Shown here: one piece after another, positions 23,674-33,026 of the stretch
Layout of the letters: every line of letters starts with the position of its first letter
How positions within the stretch are numbered: the first letter of the stretch is position 1
Assembly: GCA_963792025.1 (NCBI GenBank)
Contig: CAWBUS010000014.1
Location: forward strand, 49,074 to 113,073
Source of the DNA: Ginsengibacter sp963792025
Lineage (GTDB): Bacteria > Bacteroidota > Bacteroidia > Chitinophagales > Chitinophagaceae
Length of the DNA stretch: 64,000 bases
Direction of reading: 5' to 3'
Program-made: the position numbers and the translations under genes
Notes under the pieces: generated by a model
The model's input: the letters and a program-made list of their open reading frames with translations, nothing else
The model's database searches: none
What the model was told of the DNA's origin: nothing

Positions 23674-25485
23674 TCAATTGCCTGCCGCTACCTGCTTCGC
23701 CGCCCATGCATCCATTCTTTCTTCCAATATCTGTAAAGGCAGAGCGCCGCCCCTTAGCAACTCATCATGAAAATCAATAATGTTGAATTTGGGACCTAAC
23801 TCCTTTTCATATTTATTGCGGAGCTCTATTATTTTCAATCTGCCCGCCATATAGGATAATGCCTGTCCGGGCCGGCGCATATACCTTTCAATTTCTTTGG
23901 TGGCCATATCCTCGCTGAAAGGCCCATGATCGGTCATGTATTTAATGGCTTGTTCCCTTGTCATGCCTTTGCTGTGAATCCCTGCATCTACGACAAGCCG
24001 TATAGCCCTGATGAGTTGACCCTGCAAAGAGCCGAGGTATGAATAGGGATCTTTATATAACCCGAGTGGTTTCCCGAGCGATTCACAATAAAACGCATAT
24101 CCCTCCACATAGGCGCCGTATCTTGCAAATCGCCGGAATTTAGGCAAGGCTGTATCTTCCTGCTGCAGTGAAATCTGGTAATGATGACCCGGAATGGCTT
24201 CGTGAAGAAAAAAAACGTCCATAGCTATGGCATTAAATTTTGTGGCATCCGGTATGGGCACATAAAATATCCCGGGCCGGCTACCATCCGGGGTGCCGGG
24301 CCAATATTGCGGCACACCAATAGTATTTTCACGAAATTTCTCTACCTGTCTTATTTCAAACGGTGTTTTTGGGAAAATGCCAAATAAGTTTTTTACATGG
24401 GCATCTACAATTTTGTGAATCGTTTCAAAAGAATCCAGCACTTGTTGGGGCGTTGTAAAAGGGAAGAATTTCTTATCGTCTTTTACGTAGAGGAATAACG
24501 ATTTTAATTCTCCCTTAAAGCTGATCATATTTTTTACACTATCCATCCGGTGGGTAATAGCTGCTACCTGCTCAAGGCCGGTTTCATAAAATTGATCAGG
24601 TGTTTCACTGGTGGTGGTCCAATACCGCACCTCATAATCATATATTTTTTTGCCACCGGGAATGGCGGAAAGTCCCGACGTGCTTCTTGATTTTGGCAGA
24701 TAGTCAGTCTTGAAGAAATCAGCAAGTTTCTTATACGTTGGTATAATATCTGTAACGATTGCCTGTTTGTAGGCGGCGGTCAAGCGTTCGCTGTCGGAGT
24801 CGGAAATATCGTTGGGAAAATGAGTAACAGGTTTATAAAACAAACTTTTAGCCGGATCGCTAACTACGATCGCTTCTAATTCAGGAATGATTTTCACGAC
24901 TAAAGCTTTTGGCCAGACCACACCTGATGCAGTTCCGTGGCCGTAATTCCTAATGGCTGAGTCTGCAAGCACGGGAAACTTGCTCATGCGAACCAGCCAG
25001 TTGTCATAATCACGGACAGTCCTGAATGGCTGATCGTTGTTACCCGAACCTAACAAGGCGAAAGAGATAAAGAAGTCATCATCGGGCAACATCCATCTGT
25101 TTAGCCCGAGCCCGTCCAGTTGCCTCTTCATTTCGTACGAAAAAATATCATAGCTGATCTTATCTTTCTCAGAAAGCGTATTCGGGTCAAAAGTTTGTAT
25201 CGTATCTAAATATGATTGATAAAATGCTTTTAAGGAATTTCTGTATGACTTTGTTTGGTTATTGGGCAACTGATCATTGTACCGGGTATCTCCTTCTGCT
25301 GTTGCGTCAAGCGGGTATAACTTTAATTTTTCTTCCCAATAATTATTAAACAGTGTTTCAAGCTTCGCATTAGCAGTTGAATCGATAAGTGTTTTTTGGT
25401 TTTTGGGAGAATGAACGTTCCAGGAAATGATTGTGCAAAAGATGATTGCAGATGCGGAGAGCAATAGAATGAGTTTTGTTTTCAT
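23674..25485 (-). CDS. DUF885 family exported metallopeptidase-like protein
   Basis: 603 residues with an N-terminal export segment (LILLLSASAIIFCTIISWNV), then the all-helical DUF885 fold. The HEAIPGHHYQ motif (about residue 428) supplies an HExxH-like zinc site, followed by EGYAFYCESLG with a candidate third ligand and the family ending YMAGRLKIIELRNKYEKELG. DUF885 proteins resemble M32 carboxypeptidases and are assumed to cleave small peptides; direct evidence is sparse. It begins the minus-strand series (DUF885, S10, DUF6090, three kinases), though the 183-base gap to S10 may hold a separate promoter. Confidence 0.88.
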   Translation of the reverse strand: MKTKLILLLSASAIIFCTIISWNVHSPKNQKTLIDSTANAKLETLFNNYWEEKLKLYPLDATAEGDTRYNDQLPNNQTKSYRNSLKAFYQSYLDTIQTFDPNTLSEKDKISYDIFSYEMKRQLDGLGLNRWMLPDDDFFISFALLGSGNNDQPFRTVRDYDNWLVRMSKFPVLADSAIRNYGHGTASGVVWPKALVVKIIPELEAIVVSDPAKSLFYKPVTHFPNDISDSDSERLTAAYKQAIVTDIIPTYKKLADFFKTDYLPKSRSTSGLSAIPGGKKIYDYEVRYWTTTSETPDQFYETGLEQVAAITHRMDSVKNMISFKGELKSLFLYVKDDKKFFPFTTPQQVLDSFETIHKIVDAHVKNLFGIFPKTPFEIRQVEKFRENTIGVPQYWPGTPDGSRPGIFYVPIPDATKFNAIAMDVFFLHEAIPGHHYQISLQQEDTALPKFRRFARYGAYVEGYAFYCESLGKPLGLYKDPYSYLGSLQGQLIRAIRLVVDAGIHSKGMTREQAIKYMTDHGPFSEDMATKEIERYMRRPGQALSYMAGRLKIIELRNKYEKELGPKFNIIDFHDELLRGGALPLQILEERMDAWAAKQVAAGN

Positions 25486-25534
25486 GATATTATTTTTTTA
25501 TAGTTGATCTGCTTTTGTTATCTCGTATTTCTTT

Positions 25535-25576
25535 TCAATCTTCTTTTTCTATGTGTGGATGATGATGTACTTCCAT
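25535..25576 (-). pseudogene. relic of the start of a second DUF6090-like gene
   Basis: ATG at 25574-25576 gives MEVHHHPHIEKED and stops. The real gene at 21901 starts MEVHHHPHVEKKG, and DNA similarity extends into the upstream region. The rest of the duplicate is missing, so this is a truncated paralogue rather than a small gene. Confidence 0.7.
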
Positions 25577-25579
25577 TGT

Positions 25580-25829
25580 TTATTTCATTTGTTTCAACCA
25601 ATTATTAGTAATATCCGGAGCTAACTCCTGCAGGAGAACTAAAGGGTCTGGTTTGTTGGCATCGGCCGAATAAACGGAAATAAACTTTTTCAGAAAATCA
25701 GTTTTAAACCTCGGATATAACTCATAACCCGGGTCCTGGAACATTCCCTGGCCAGAAATAATTTTGTGGCGTCACATCTGCGTACAAGCTGTAAAATGAT
25801 CTAATGTTTTGTAGCCTGGCATCAATCAT
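25580..25829 (-). pseudogene. C-terminal remnant of an unrecognised gene with a frameshift
   Basis: From 25829 the minus strand reads MIDARLQNIRSFYSLYADV and TPQNYFWPGN. After one extra G (CCAGGGAATG near 25752) the next frame continues MFQDPGYELYPRFKTDFLKK through LLQELAPDITNNWLKQMK and stops at 25580. Just upstream (25822 to about 25880) a related tail, KSGIINNWLKKMLND, also ends in a stop, so two diverged copies of the same C-terminus stand in tandem. I do not recognise the family. The fragment ends two codons before the DUF6090 relic, the spacing expected of an operon partner. Confidence 0.45.
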
Positions 25830-25877
25830 TAAGCATTTTTTTCAACCAGTTATTAATTATCCCAGATTTCGTATGTT

Positions 25878-26396
25878 TTATCGATTGATTCCGGTTGCAT
25901 TTTTGAATTTATCTGAGACTGTATTTTTTAACAATGCTCCAAAAAACTGAATTAAGGACACAAGTAACAGCAGCATTAAAATAATGAGGCAGGCAGAAAA
26001 AATTATTTCAGCCAGATGATCCGCCGCCCGGGCCAAATGAATTTTTGAAGAGGAAACATTTGCTATCCTCCTTATAAAATAAATCCAGAATATCCTGATG
26101 ATGATATAGCCAATAAAGCCTGACAGTAGCACATTACAGGTAAATGTGATCCAACTGTTACCCATCGAGGTATTATATCCGGATAGAAAAATGTTCACTT
26201 TGTTATTAAGCCAGTCTGGTAAAACCAGTAATACGATTACCGCAAGTAGCGCACATAGCAATTCGAGTTCCCATCGGAGATAAAATATATCGGGTAATAA
26301 TCGCTTTTTATCATTGTCTTTTTTGAAAGCATCCCAGTCGATGCTATCCTGTGCCTCATTTGCCAAGGTTGGGGGTAGTAGGCTGTTCTTTTTCAT
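25878..26396 (-). CDS. small integral membrane protein of unknown function
   Basis: The ATG at 26394-26396 (MKKNSLLPPTLANEAQDSID) is preferred over one 45 bases earlier. The 172-residue product has a charged N-terminal segment, then hydrophobic stretches at about 42-60 (ELLCALLAVIVLLVLPDWL), 80-105 (FTCNVLLSGFIGYIIIRIFWIYFI) and 135-155 (IIFSACLIILMLLLLVSLIQFF), giving three membrane helices. No family motif is recognised. It is transcribed in the same direction as the NTF2-like gene 158 bases upstream. Confidence 0.7.
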   Translation of the reverse strand: MKKNSLLPPTLANEAQDSIDWDAFKKDNDKKRLLPDIFYLRWELELLCALLAVIVLLVLPDWLNNKVNIFLSGYNTSMGNSWITFTCNVLLSGFIGYIIIRIFWIYFIRRIANVSSSKIHLARAADHLAEIIFSACLIILMLLLLVSLIQFFGALLKNTVSDKFKNATGINR

Positions 26397-26554
26397 TTTA
26401 TAAAATTTTAAAACCAGTTTGATTATGGCTTTGCCCGGCAAATCGATTTAACGTAACAACTACCTGCTGGCCTTGCCGACAGCAAGAAGCATCGCAGGTA
26501 AGTCGACGAAACGGGCTTTTTGGCTCAAGGTTGCAAAGTTTTGTCGGGCGATTA

Positions 26555-27490
26555 TTACATCCGGTGCAAATTGATTGTGCTGGTTCTAACAACCTTCCCA
26601 TTGTCATCATAATTTTTGCTTACCTGGTGCCATTTGCCGTTTTGCAAAGTGACTGTGTATTCGACCTCCTTTACAGACGGTTTATCAGGGTTCATAACGG
26701 TTACAGTGAATGAATTGGGTTGTTCAGAGGTAACCTTGCCAGTTCGTGTGGCCGTGAGCCCGGCATTGTTTTTCTGAATATCCAAATAGGTAACGGTCAT
26801 TGTTCTATAGTCTGGAATAAAATATTCAATATCGGCTGGTGGTGCATATTGCCGGCCATTATTTGTGTATTTGAAAATGGAACTTTGCTCCATTCCGTCG
26901 GGAGTTGATTTTAGGTCAAATTGTACCATCTGTACGTCCGCCCCGCCTGAAGGTTCGGTGGTGTCTTTGCCTTCCAGTTCCCATTTACCAGACATGGCCT
27001 TCATGTTACTTATTACATCCTGCATGGCATAAGAAGCATTATCAATAACGGTCATATTAAGCATTTTCCAATTGCCGTTTTGTTTTACCAACGTGCGAAT
27101 TTCCATACTGGGATTATGGTCTCCTTCCTCAAAACTTACTGTAGCCACATTGCCATTAATGTAAAAGCGGTAATCCTTCTTATTAAGAAAGGGTGCAATC
27201 TCTGCATCATCCATTGCAGTCATGTTTTGAATATTTTGCTTGTATTGGGTGGAAATGGAATTCCAACCTTTCATTTCTGAATAACCATATGTGCCTGCAC
27301 GAAGAATATAGTCCGCAGAATCGTGCGCCCAGGTATCTGCCCAGCCATCATAGTTTTTATGAAAAAAAGTGCTGGTTTCCTGTTGAACCACTTTTTTTAT
27401 GGCTTCTTCATCGGCCTTTTGGGCATTTGCAGTAATGCTGGCGGCAGAAAGCAAAAGGGCAGCCATTGTGAAAGAGAGCAAAAGTTTCAT
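26555..27490 (-). CDS. secreted NTF2-like (SnoaL/DUF4440 type) protein with C-terminal extra domain
   Basis: 311 residues with a clear signal peptide (MKLLLSFTMAALLLSAASITANAQ). Residues about 25-165 look like an NTF2/SnoaL cone: EEAIKKVVQQETSTFFHKNY, DGWADTWAHDSADYILRAG, DYRFYINGNVATVSFEEG, NGNWKMLNMTVID. The second half (about 170-311; MSGKWELEGKDTT to YDDNGKVVRTSTINLHRM) is a beta-rich domain reminiscent of lipocalin-like or DUF1579-type domains, assigned only by overall look. No catalytic residues can be pointed out. The region downstream (26398-26554) has no gene. Confidence 0.75.
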   Translation of the reverse strand: MKLLLSFTMAALLLSAASITANAQKADEEAIKKVVQQETSTFFHKNYDGWADTWAHDSADYILRAGTYGYSEMKGWNSISTQYKQNIQNMTAMDDAEIAPFLNKKDYRFYINGNVATVSFEEGDHNPSMEIRTLVKQNGNWKMLNMTVIDNASYAMQDVISNMKAMSGKWELEGKDTTEPSGGADVQMVQFDLKSTPDGMEQSSIFKYTNNGRQYAPPADIEYFIPDYRTMTVTYLDIQKNNAGLTATRTGKVTSEQPNSFTVTVMNPDKPSVKEVEYTVTLQNGKWHQVSKNYDDNGKVVRTSTINLHRM

Positions 27491-27787
27491 TGTTTTAAAT
27501 TTTATAGATGAGTAATATATTTTGCTATATGATTAACCAATTTGAACATCACATCCCCACAAAAGAGTTAAATGATATTGCGCCATAAAATATTTTCAAT
27601 TAGCCCGGAAGGTGTTTAACCGGGAGCGGATGCAAATAATTTCACCAACTTTTGATACCGGTTTTTGACGGAATAAATATATTCCTGAAAGCAGTTTATT
27701 TGTTAGGAAAAATCACGCAAAAGATGAGATTTTTAGCGCATGGATATGGTAAAATAAGGCGAATTGATGATTGACCTCCCGAAAAAT

Positions 27788-30700
27788 TTATTCACTTTTT
27801 ACCTCGGAGGGTTGTACACCGAAATGCGTCTTAAAGACTTTTGCAAAATATCCCGGATCTTTAAATCCAACTTCGTACGCAATTTCTGCTACGGTGGCCG
27901 CATTATTTTTTAGTAATTCCTGTGCACGTTGCATCCGGACAGAACGAATAAATTGCTGTGCCGATTGATTGACCAACGCTTTTAATTTCCTGTTGATTTG
28001 AGATGTGCTCATATTTACTGCTTTACCTAACTGCTCAACAGAAAATTTTTCATCGGCAATATGTGTTTCAGTTACGGTCAATAAATCCTGCACGAATATT
28101 CTGTCTCGTGATGTAACCGCAATTTCACTGGGTTTAACAGCAAGCTTACTGCTGAATTTTGCCCTCATCTTCGCACGAATTTCAATTAAGTTATGAATAC
28201 GGATATTTAACTCCCGGGCATTGAAAGGCTTAATAAGATAGGCATCAGCGCCGGTTTCCAGGCCGGTTAGCTTATCAGCATCTTCTGCTCTTGCTGTTAA
28301 TAGAATCACAGGTATATGGCTGGTAACGTTATCGGTTTTTAAAGAATGACAAAGTTCAAAGCCATCTTTCTTCGGCATCATCACATCGCTGATTACCAGG
28401 TCGGGCATTTGCGTTTTAGCGGTTTCAAAACCTTCAACACCGTTCTTAGCTTCCAGGATATTATAGTGTTCATGTAATTTTTCACGAATGTATTTCCTGA
28501 CGTCTGGCTGGTCTTCGACCAATAAAACTGTTGGTGCTGCGTCTATGGCGTTTTCAAATGGCTCGTTATGCGTTTCATAATCCGGAACCGATATTTCACC
28601 GCTGTATTCCTTTTTTGAAGATTCAATACCCGGAGCAATTTTTTTATTGAGTGGCAGGTAACAACTAAATGCGGTTTGCTTGTTAACTTCACTCGTGACT
28701 GTTATAGTTCCGCCATGCAGTTCCACCAATTCTTTTACTAGCGAAAGGCCAATCCCACTTCCTTCAAACTGGCGGTTGTTTGATTGATCAGCCTGGTAAA
28801 AGCGATCAAAAATATAAGGGAGTTTTTCCGGTGGAATGCCAATGCCATCATCTTCTACCTTTAACTCCAAAAAGCCTGTTTTCTTTTCAGCGAAGCAAAG
28901 ACTTACAGTAATATTTCCGCCCTCGGGAGCAAACTTAAAAGCATTGGAAAGCAGGTTAAATAAGATCTTTTCAACCACATCGTCGTCAAAATAAAAGGCG
29001 ATGGCTTCGTTTCTTAAATCATTTTTTAAACGCGGATCAATTTCCGTTTCCAGCAAAATATTTTTGCGGTGTGCTAATGATGAAAACGAATTGACAATTT
29101 GTTTAACAAAAGGAATGATATCCCGCTTTGACCTGGTAAGCTTGTAATTACCTGCGCCTAATTTTGACAAATCGAGGAGCTGACTGATGAGCTGCAGCAA
29201 ACGGTTGGAGTTGCGCTGCATTGCTGGTAGAATCTCTTTCAGTTTTTCGATATCATGATCTTGTAAAAAGTCTTCGATGGGCCCCTTTATGAGCGTAAGT
29301 GGCGTTCTGAATTCATGAGAGATATTCGCAAAAAACCTCGTCTTTAAGTGATCCAGTTCTTTCAGCTTCTTTGTTTCCAGCGATTCAAATTCCAGTTTAT
29401 GTTTCAATTCAACTCTCTTTGCATTGTATCGCCATAGAAAATAAATGATTATTGCGCCAATTAAGAAATACAGCGTATAAGCCCACCAGGTCGCCCATAA
29501 AGGCGGTTCTATGACTATGAAAAGTTTCCTGACAAAAGGACTCCATCTGCCGGAGGTATTGGAAGCATTAACCATCAATGTATATGTTCCCGAAGGCAGC
29601 CTCGTGTAGGTAGCAACATTATTATTGCCGGCAGCAATCCAATCGTTATCGTAGCCTTTCAACATGTACCGGTATCGTATCTTTTCCGGCTGGTTGAACT
29701 CCAGCCCTGCAAATTCAAAACTGAGAAAATTTTTATTGTAAGGTAACTTTAGCCGATTGAGCTGGCTAATATCTGAAATTCTGCCGCTATCCTTCAAATG
29801 ATCGACGGGTACATTGTTGATGTAAAACTTCGTTAAGGCAACCCCGGTAGCAAAGCTATCCCTTGTAAATCTGTCCGGATCAAAGATGGTAAATCCATCC
29901 ATGCCTCCGAATGCAATTCTTCCGTCGGGAAGCCGGATACCATGGAAACGGTTGAATTCATTTGCATTCAATCCATCGTTCACATCAAAATTGTAAATGG
30001 TTGCTGTTGTAAGATTCAGCCTGCTTATTCCATTGTTGGTACTTATCCAGAGATCGTTTTTATTATCAGGCACAATGCTGTAAATCGTATTGTTAGGGAG
30101 ACCATCGTCGGTAGTGTAAATTTTTTCCGCTCCGCTGTTTTTGTTCCATTTTACAAGTCCTTGTCCCAATGTACCCACCCAAAGTATCTGCGAATTATCA
30201 GGATCGTTGCAGATATCTGTCAATTCATTGTCTGGTAGGTCATGTTTTCCGTCACCTTCTTCGAAATGCTTTTCAATATGATTGTTCTTGATTTCAAACA
30301 AGCCTTCCGCTCCCGTAGAAACCCAAAGTTCATTACTGTCGGCTTCAATGTCGACAATTCCATTGCTACCCACTGATAGAAGAGAGGAAGCTGAATCCGG
30401 CAAAGTGGAAAGACTATTCCATTTCCAGATATTTCCGTCTATATCTATCCCATACAAAACGCCGTTGGGAGAAGCACTCAGCCCTCTTAAAGCATGATGA
30501 CTTCCTGAAGGCGCAGGCAGTGGCATTAATCTATTTCCGGTCAATCGAAAAGCAAGGCTATTTTTTTCGGTCATGTCTTTTTCTGTATGCGCCACAATAA
30601 GTGTGTCTCCACGATAACAATAGCGCAATGCGTACGTTGGCGTTCCTTCCTCCAATGGATGGGGAATTTTGTCGGGTGAGAGGGCGGGCAACAAAGACAA

Positions 30701-31768
30701 AACGTCTGCTATAAAATTTATGTGATAAGGATATGCGGTAAAAGGAAGGGATTGAAGATCAATTTTGCACAAACCTTCGGCGTTGGTGCCGAACCACATT
30801 ACATTGGACCGATCTACTAAAAAGGAGATGCAGGTGTTATCGGATTGTTTCGAAGCTTTATATTGCCATAAGTAAGTCAACTTAAAATTTTTGTCCAGGC
30901 AATATATACCCCCCGCATCAGTGATATAAATAAGACCTTTTTTTACCTGTATATGCCGGGCATAATTTTCGGCGGTTACTGCCGGCACCAGTATCTTATG
31001 AAACTTTTTCACAGACACATCATAAATGACTATACCGTCAGTTGCATATACAACACAATCGCCGTTTGGAAGGCAAGTAACTTGTTCATATATGCCCTCG
31101 TTATAATTGAAATGCAGGGAAGGCGGAAACGGGATAAACTCGTCCATCTGCGTAGCCGCAGCATTGGAAATTTCAAGACCCCTGTTCGTAAAGACACAAA
31201 TTTTATTTTGTGGATTTTCAAAAATACCCGCAACGCTATCACCGACCAGCTTCTTGTTCTCTGTATTAAAAAAAAGTGTTTTTTTAGAAGCAGGATCAAA
31301 GCAAATGACTCCGTGTTGACGCGTACCCAACCAAAATCTTCCCGTATGGTCCCGAAAATAATCTACGGGCTTAAATGCAGAAAAAAGTTTGTGAAGTTCG
31401 GGAAACGAATTTTTATGTATCACCCTGAGACTGCGGGGGTCAAAACAATCAAGTTTGTTATTTCCAAACATTACCCACAGCAGGTTCTGGGGGTCAAGAT
31501 AAAGGCCATAGATCACATTGGAAGTCAAACTGGTACTGTCTGTTTTATCATGACGAAACACACGAAACTTCCTGCCATCATACCTGGCCAGGCCATCTCT
31601 TGTTCCTATCCACAAAAAACCATCCGCATCCTGCAATAAACCGCTGATGAAGCTTTGCGGCAATCCATCATCCGTTGTAAAGCGTTTGGAGTGCGTATAC
31701 AGTGGTTGCTGGGCTGAAGCCCCAAGAAAAAAAATAATGGAACCAAGAATAAAAAAGATGCGGCGCAT
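27788..31768 (-). CDS. hybrid two-component system regulator (HTCS)
   Basis: 1326 residues with all parts of a Bacteroidetes HTCS in order: signal peptide (MRRIFFILGSIIFFLGASA), two seven-bladed reg_prop propellers (about 25-690; FLWIGTRDGLARYDGR, LWVGTLGQGLVKWN, DLWISTNNGISRLN), and Y_Y_Y (about 700-765). Then come a membrane helix (TLYFLIGAIIIYFLW), HisKA with H818 (NISHEFRTPLTLIKGP), HATPase (GIGIPPEKLPYIFDRF, GSGIGLSLV), a receiver domain with D1128 (LVISDVMMPKKDGFEL) and a C-terminal AraC-type DNA-binding domain (VAEIAYEVGFKDPGYFAKVF). Such proteins bind a specific oligosaccharide in the periplasm and activate a nearby polysaccharide locus. Candidates here are kduID and the GH51/GH27 genes downstream in the map. 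No break in the frame was seen. Confidence 0.97.
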   Translation of the reverse strand: MRRIFFILGSIIFFLGASAQQPLYTHSKRFTTDDGLPQSFISGLLQDADGFLWIGTRDGLARYDGRKFRVFRHDKTDSTSLTSNVIYGLYLDPQNLLWVMFGNNKLDCFDPRSLRVIHKNSFPELHKLFSAFKPVDYFRDHTGRFWLGTRQHGVICFDPASKKTLFFNTENKKLVGDSVAGIFENPQNKICVFTNRGLEISNAAATQMDEFIPFPPSLHFNYNEGIYEQVTCLPNGDCVVYATDGIVIYDVSVKKFHKILVPAVTAENYARHIQVKKGLIYITDAGGIYCLDKNFKLTYLWQYKASKQSDNTCISFLVDRSNVMWFGTNAEGLCKIDLQSLPFTAYPYHINFIADVLSLLPALSPDKIPHPLEEGTPTYALRYCYRGDTLIVAHTEKDMTEKNSLAFRLTGNRLMPLPAPSGSHHALRGLSASPNGVLYGIDIDGNIWKWNSLSTLPDSASSLLSVGSNGIVDIEADSNELWVSTGAEGLFEIKNNHIEKHFEEGDGKHDLPDNELTDICNDPDNSQILWVGTLGQGLVKWNKNSGAEKIYTTDDGLPNNTIYSIVPDNKNDLWISTNNGISRLNLTTATIYNFDVNDGLNANEFNRFHGIRLPDGRIAFGGMDGFTIFDPDRFTRDSFATGVALTKFYINNVPVDHLKDSGRISDISQLNRLKLPYNKNFLSFEFAGLEFNQPEKIRYRYMLKGYDNDWIAAGNNNVATYTRLPSGTYTLMVNASNTSGRWSPFVRKLFIVIEPPLWATWWAYTLYFLIGAIIIYFLWRYNAKRVELKHKLEFESLETKKLKELDHLKTRFFANISHEFRTPLTLIKGPIEDFLQDHDIEKLKEILPAMQRNSNRLLQLISQLLDLSKLGAGNYKLTRSKRDIIPFVKQIVNSFSSLAHRKNILLETEIDPRLKNDLRNEAIAFYFDDDVVEKILFNLLSNAFKFAPEGGNITVSLCFAEKKTGFLELKVEDDGIGIPPEKLPYIFDRFYQADQSNNRQFEGSGIGLSLVKELVELHGGTITVTSEVNKQTAFSCYLPLNKKIAPGIESSKKEYSGEISVPDYETHNEPFENAIDAAPTVLLVEDQPDVRKYIREKLHEHYNILEAKNGVEGFETAKTQMPDLVISDVMMPKKDGFELCHSLKTDNVTSHIPVILLTARAEDADKLTGLETGADAYLIKPFNARELNIRIHNLIEIRAKMRAKFSSKLAVKPSEIAVTSRDRIFVQDLLTVTETHIADEKFSVEQLGKAVNMSTSQINRKLKALVNQSAQQFIRSVRMQRAQELLKNNAATVAEIAYEVGFKDPGYFAKVFKTHFGVQPSEVKSE

Positions 31769-32163
31769 CAGCGATAATTGGTTATTCTAAATTAAGCAAA
31801 AAAAATCAGAGGGCGCAGGAGTAATAGAGTCGTAGCGTTAGTGAAGCGAACGTAAAACGAAAAGAGCCAGTAACCGCCATTTCAATAAGCACCTCAGAGC
31901 CGCCGAACCACACCGGGGAAGACTGTTTCAAAAATCTCATCTTCACCTTTTTTCAGAACGTCAACAAAGTGCAACAGATAAAATAATATATAACAGATAC
32001 GTTGTGAACGTGGGTGGCCAGAACCGATAGCGACTTTACCAGCTTTGATGAAGCCGCTAATTTTTAAAACCGACGATCTTCAAAATATAGCCACCTGGCT
32101 GAAATGAAATAAGAGAATTAATGCTGAGCCAGCATACTTTTTTCGCAGGTCAATAATTTAGTT
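31769..32163. other. intergenic, no gene seen
   Basis: This 395-base gap lies between the HTCS start and the end of kduI. Composition is less AT-rich than other spacers (31810-31960), which may mean a decayed gene, but no recognisable peptide was found on either strand. Confidence 0.4.
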
Positions 32164-32994
32164 TTACAATATTTCTGTTATAGGAGCCGGGTCCATATCA
32201 GTATAAGTATAATTTTCACCCGCCATTCCCCAAATAAAACCATAATTAGATGTTCCGCAACCGGCATGAATAGACCACGGCGGTGAAACTACCGCTTCAT
32301 GATTGGCCACAACAATATGTCGTGTTTCTTTCGGCTCGCCCATGAAATGAATTACCCGGTGTTCTCCAGGCACATCAAAATAAAAATAAGCTTCCATCCT
32401 ACGGGTATGCGTATGCGCAGGCATCGTATTCCAAACACTTCCTTCGGCGAGCATGGTTAATCCCATTACTAACTGGCAACTTTGTATACCATCTGCATGA
32501 ATATATTTATAAATAGTTCTTTTATTAGCAGTTGCAGACGCACCCAATTCAACAGGTGACGTTTCTTCTTTTTTCATAAGTCTTGTCTCACAATCCCGAT
32601 GTGCCGGGGCAGACAATAAATAAAATACAGCAGGGTCATTTTTATCAATGCTTTCAAATAAAACTTTTCGGGTACCCTTCGATATATATAAAGCGTCAAG
32701 CTTACTTAATTCATATTTTATATCTCCCGCCGTAATGCTTCCTTTGCCACCAACATTTATAATACCCAACTCTCTTCTTTGCAGAAAATAATCTGCACGC
32801 AACTCTTCATCGTTAGGCAGTTCTATAGTTTTAGACACAGGCCTGGCACCCCCCACAATCATCCTGTCATAATGCGAATAGATTAAATTCACCTCGTCAT
32901 CTTTCATTAATCCACCCATCAAAAAATTTTCACGAAGCTCACTGGTAGTCATTTTTTTTGTTTCGCCAGGGCTGTTTTGAAATCTTATTTCCAT
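32164..32994 (-). CDS. kduI: 5-dehydro-4-deoxy-D-glucuronate isomerase
   Basis: 276 residues, full length for KduI. It converts 5-keto-4-deoxyuronate, the product of pectin or glycosaminoglycan lyases, to 3-deoxy-D-glycero-2,5-hexodiulosonate in the cytoplasm. Family segments seen are ELRENFLMGGLMKDDEVNLI, YSHYDRMIVGGARP, YFLQRRELGIINVGGKG and the cupin metal site NTMPAHTHTRRMEAYFYFD (His, His and Glu), with a further His in WSIHAGCGTSNYGFIWGM. It lies 32 bases downstream of kduD on the same strand. No lyase or KdgK/KdgA gene is in the window, so the pathway is incomplete here. Confidence 0.97.
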   Translation of the reverse strand: MEIRFQNSPGETKKMTTSELRENFLMGGLMKDDEVNLIYSHYDRMIVGGARPVSKTIELPNDEELRADYFLQRRELGIINVGGKGSITAGDIKYELSKLDALYISKGTRKVLFESIDKNDPAVFYLLSAPAHRDCETRLMKKEETSPVELGASATANKRTIYKYIHADGIQSCQLVMGLTMLAEGSVWNTMPAHTHTRRMEAYFYFDVPGEHRVIHFMGEPKETRHIVVANHEAVVSPPWSIHAGCGTSNYGFIWGMAGENYTYTDMDPAPITEIL

Positions 32995-33026
32995 ATTTTA
33001 TTTATTAGTTTTTAAAAAGATGTTTA

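Noticed and set aside
27600..27630. CCCGG/CCGGG hairpin downstream of the HTCS gene as terminator
   Set aside because: Loop of eleven bases and no T-run on the minus strand; too weak to annotate.
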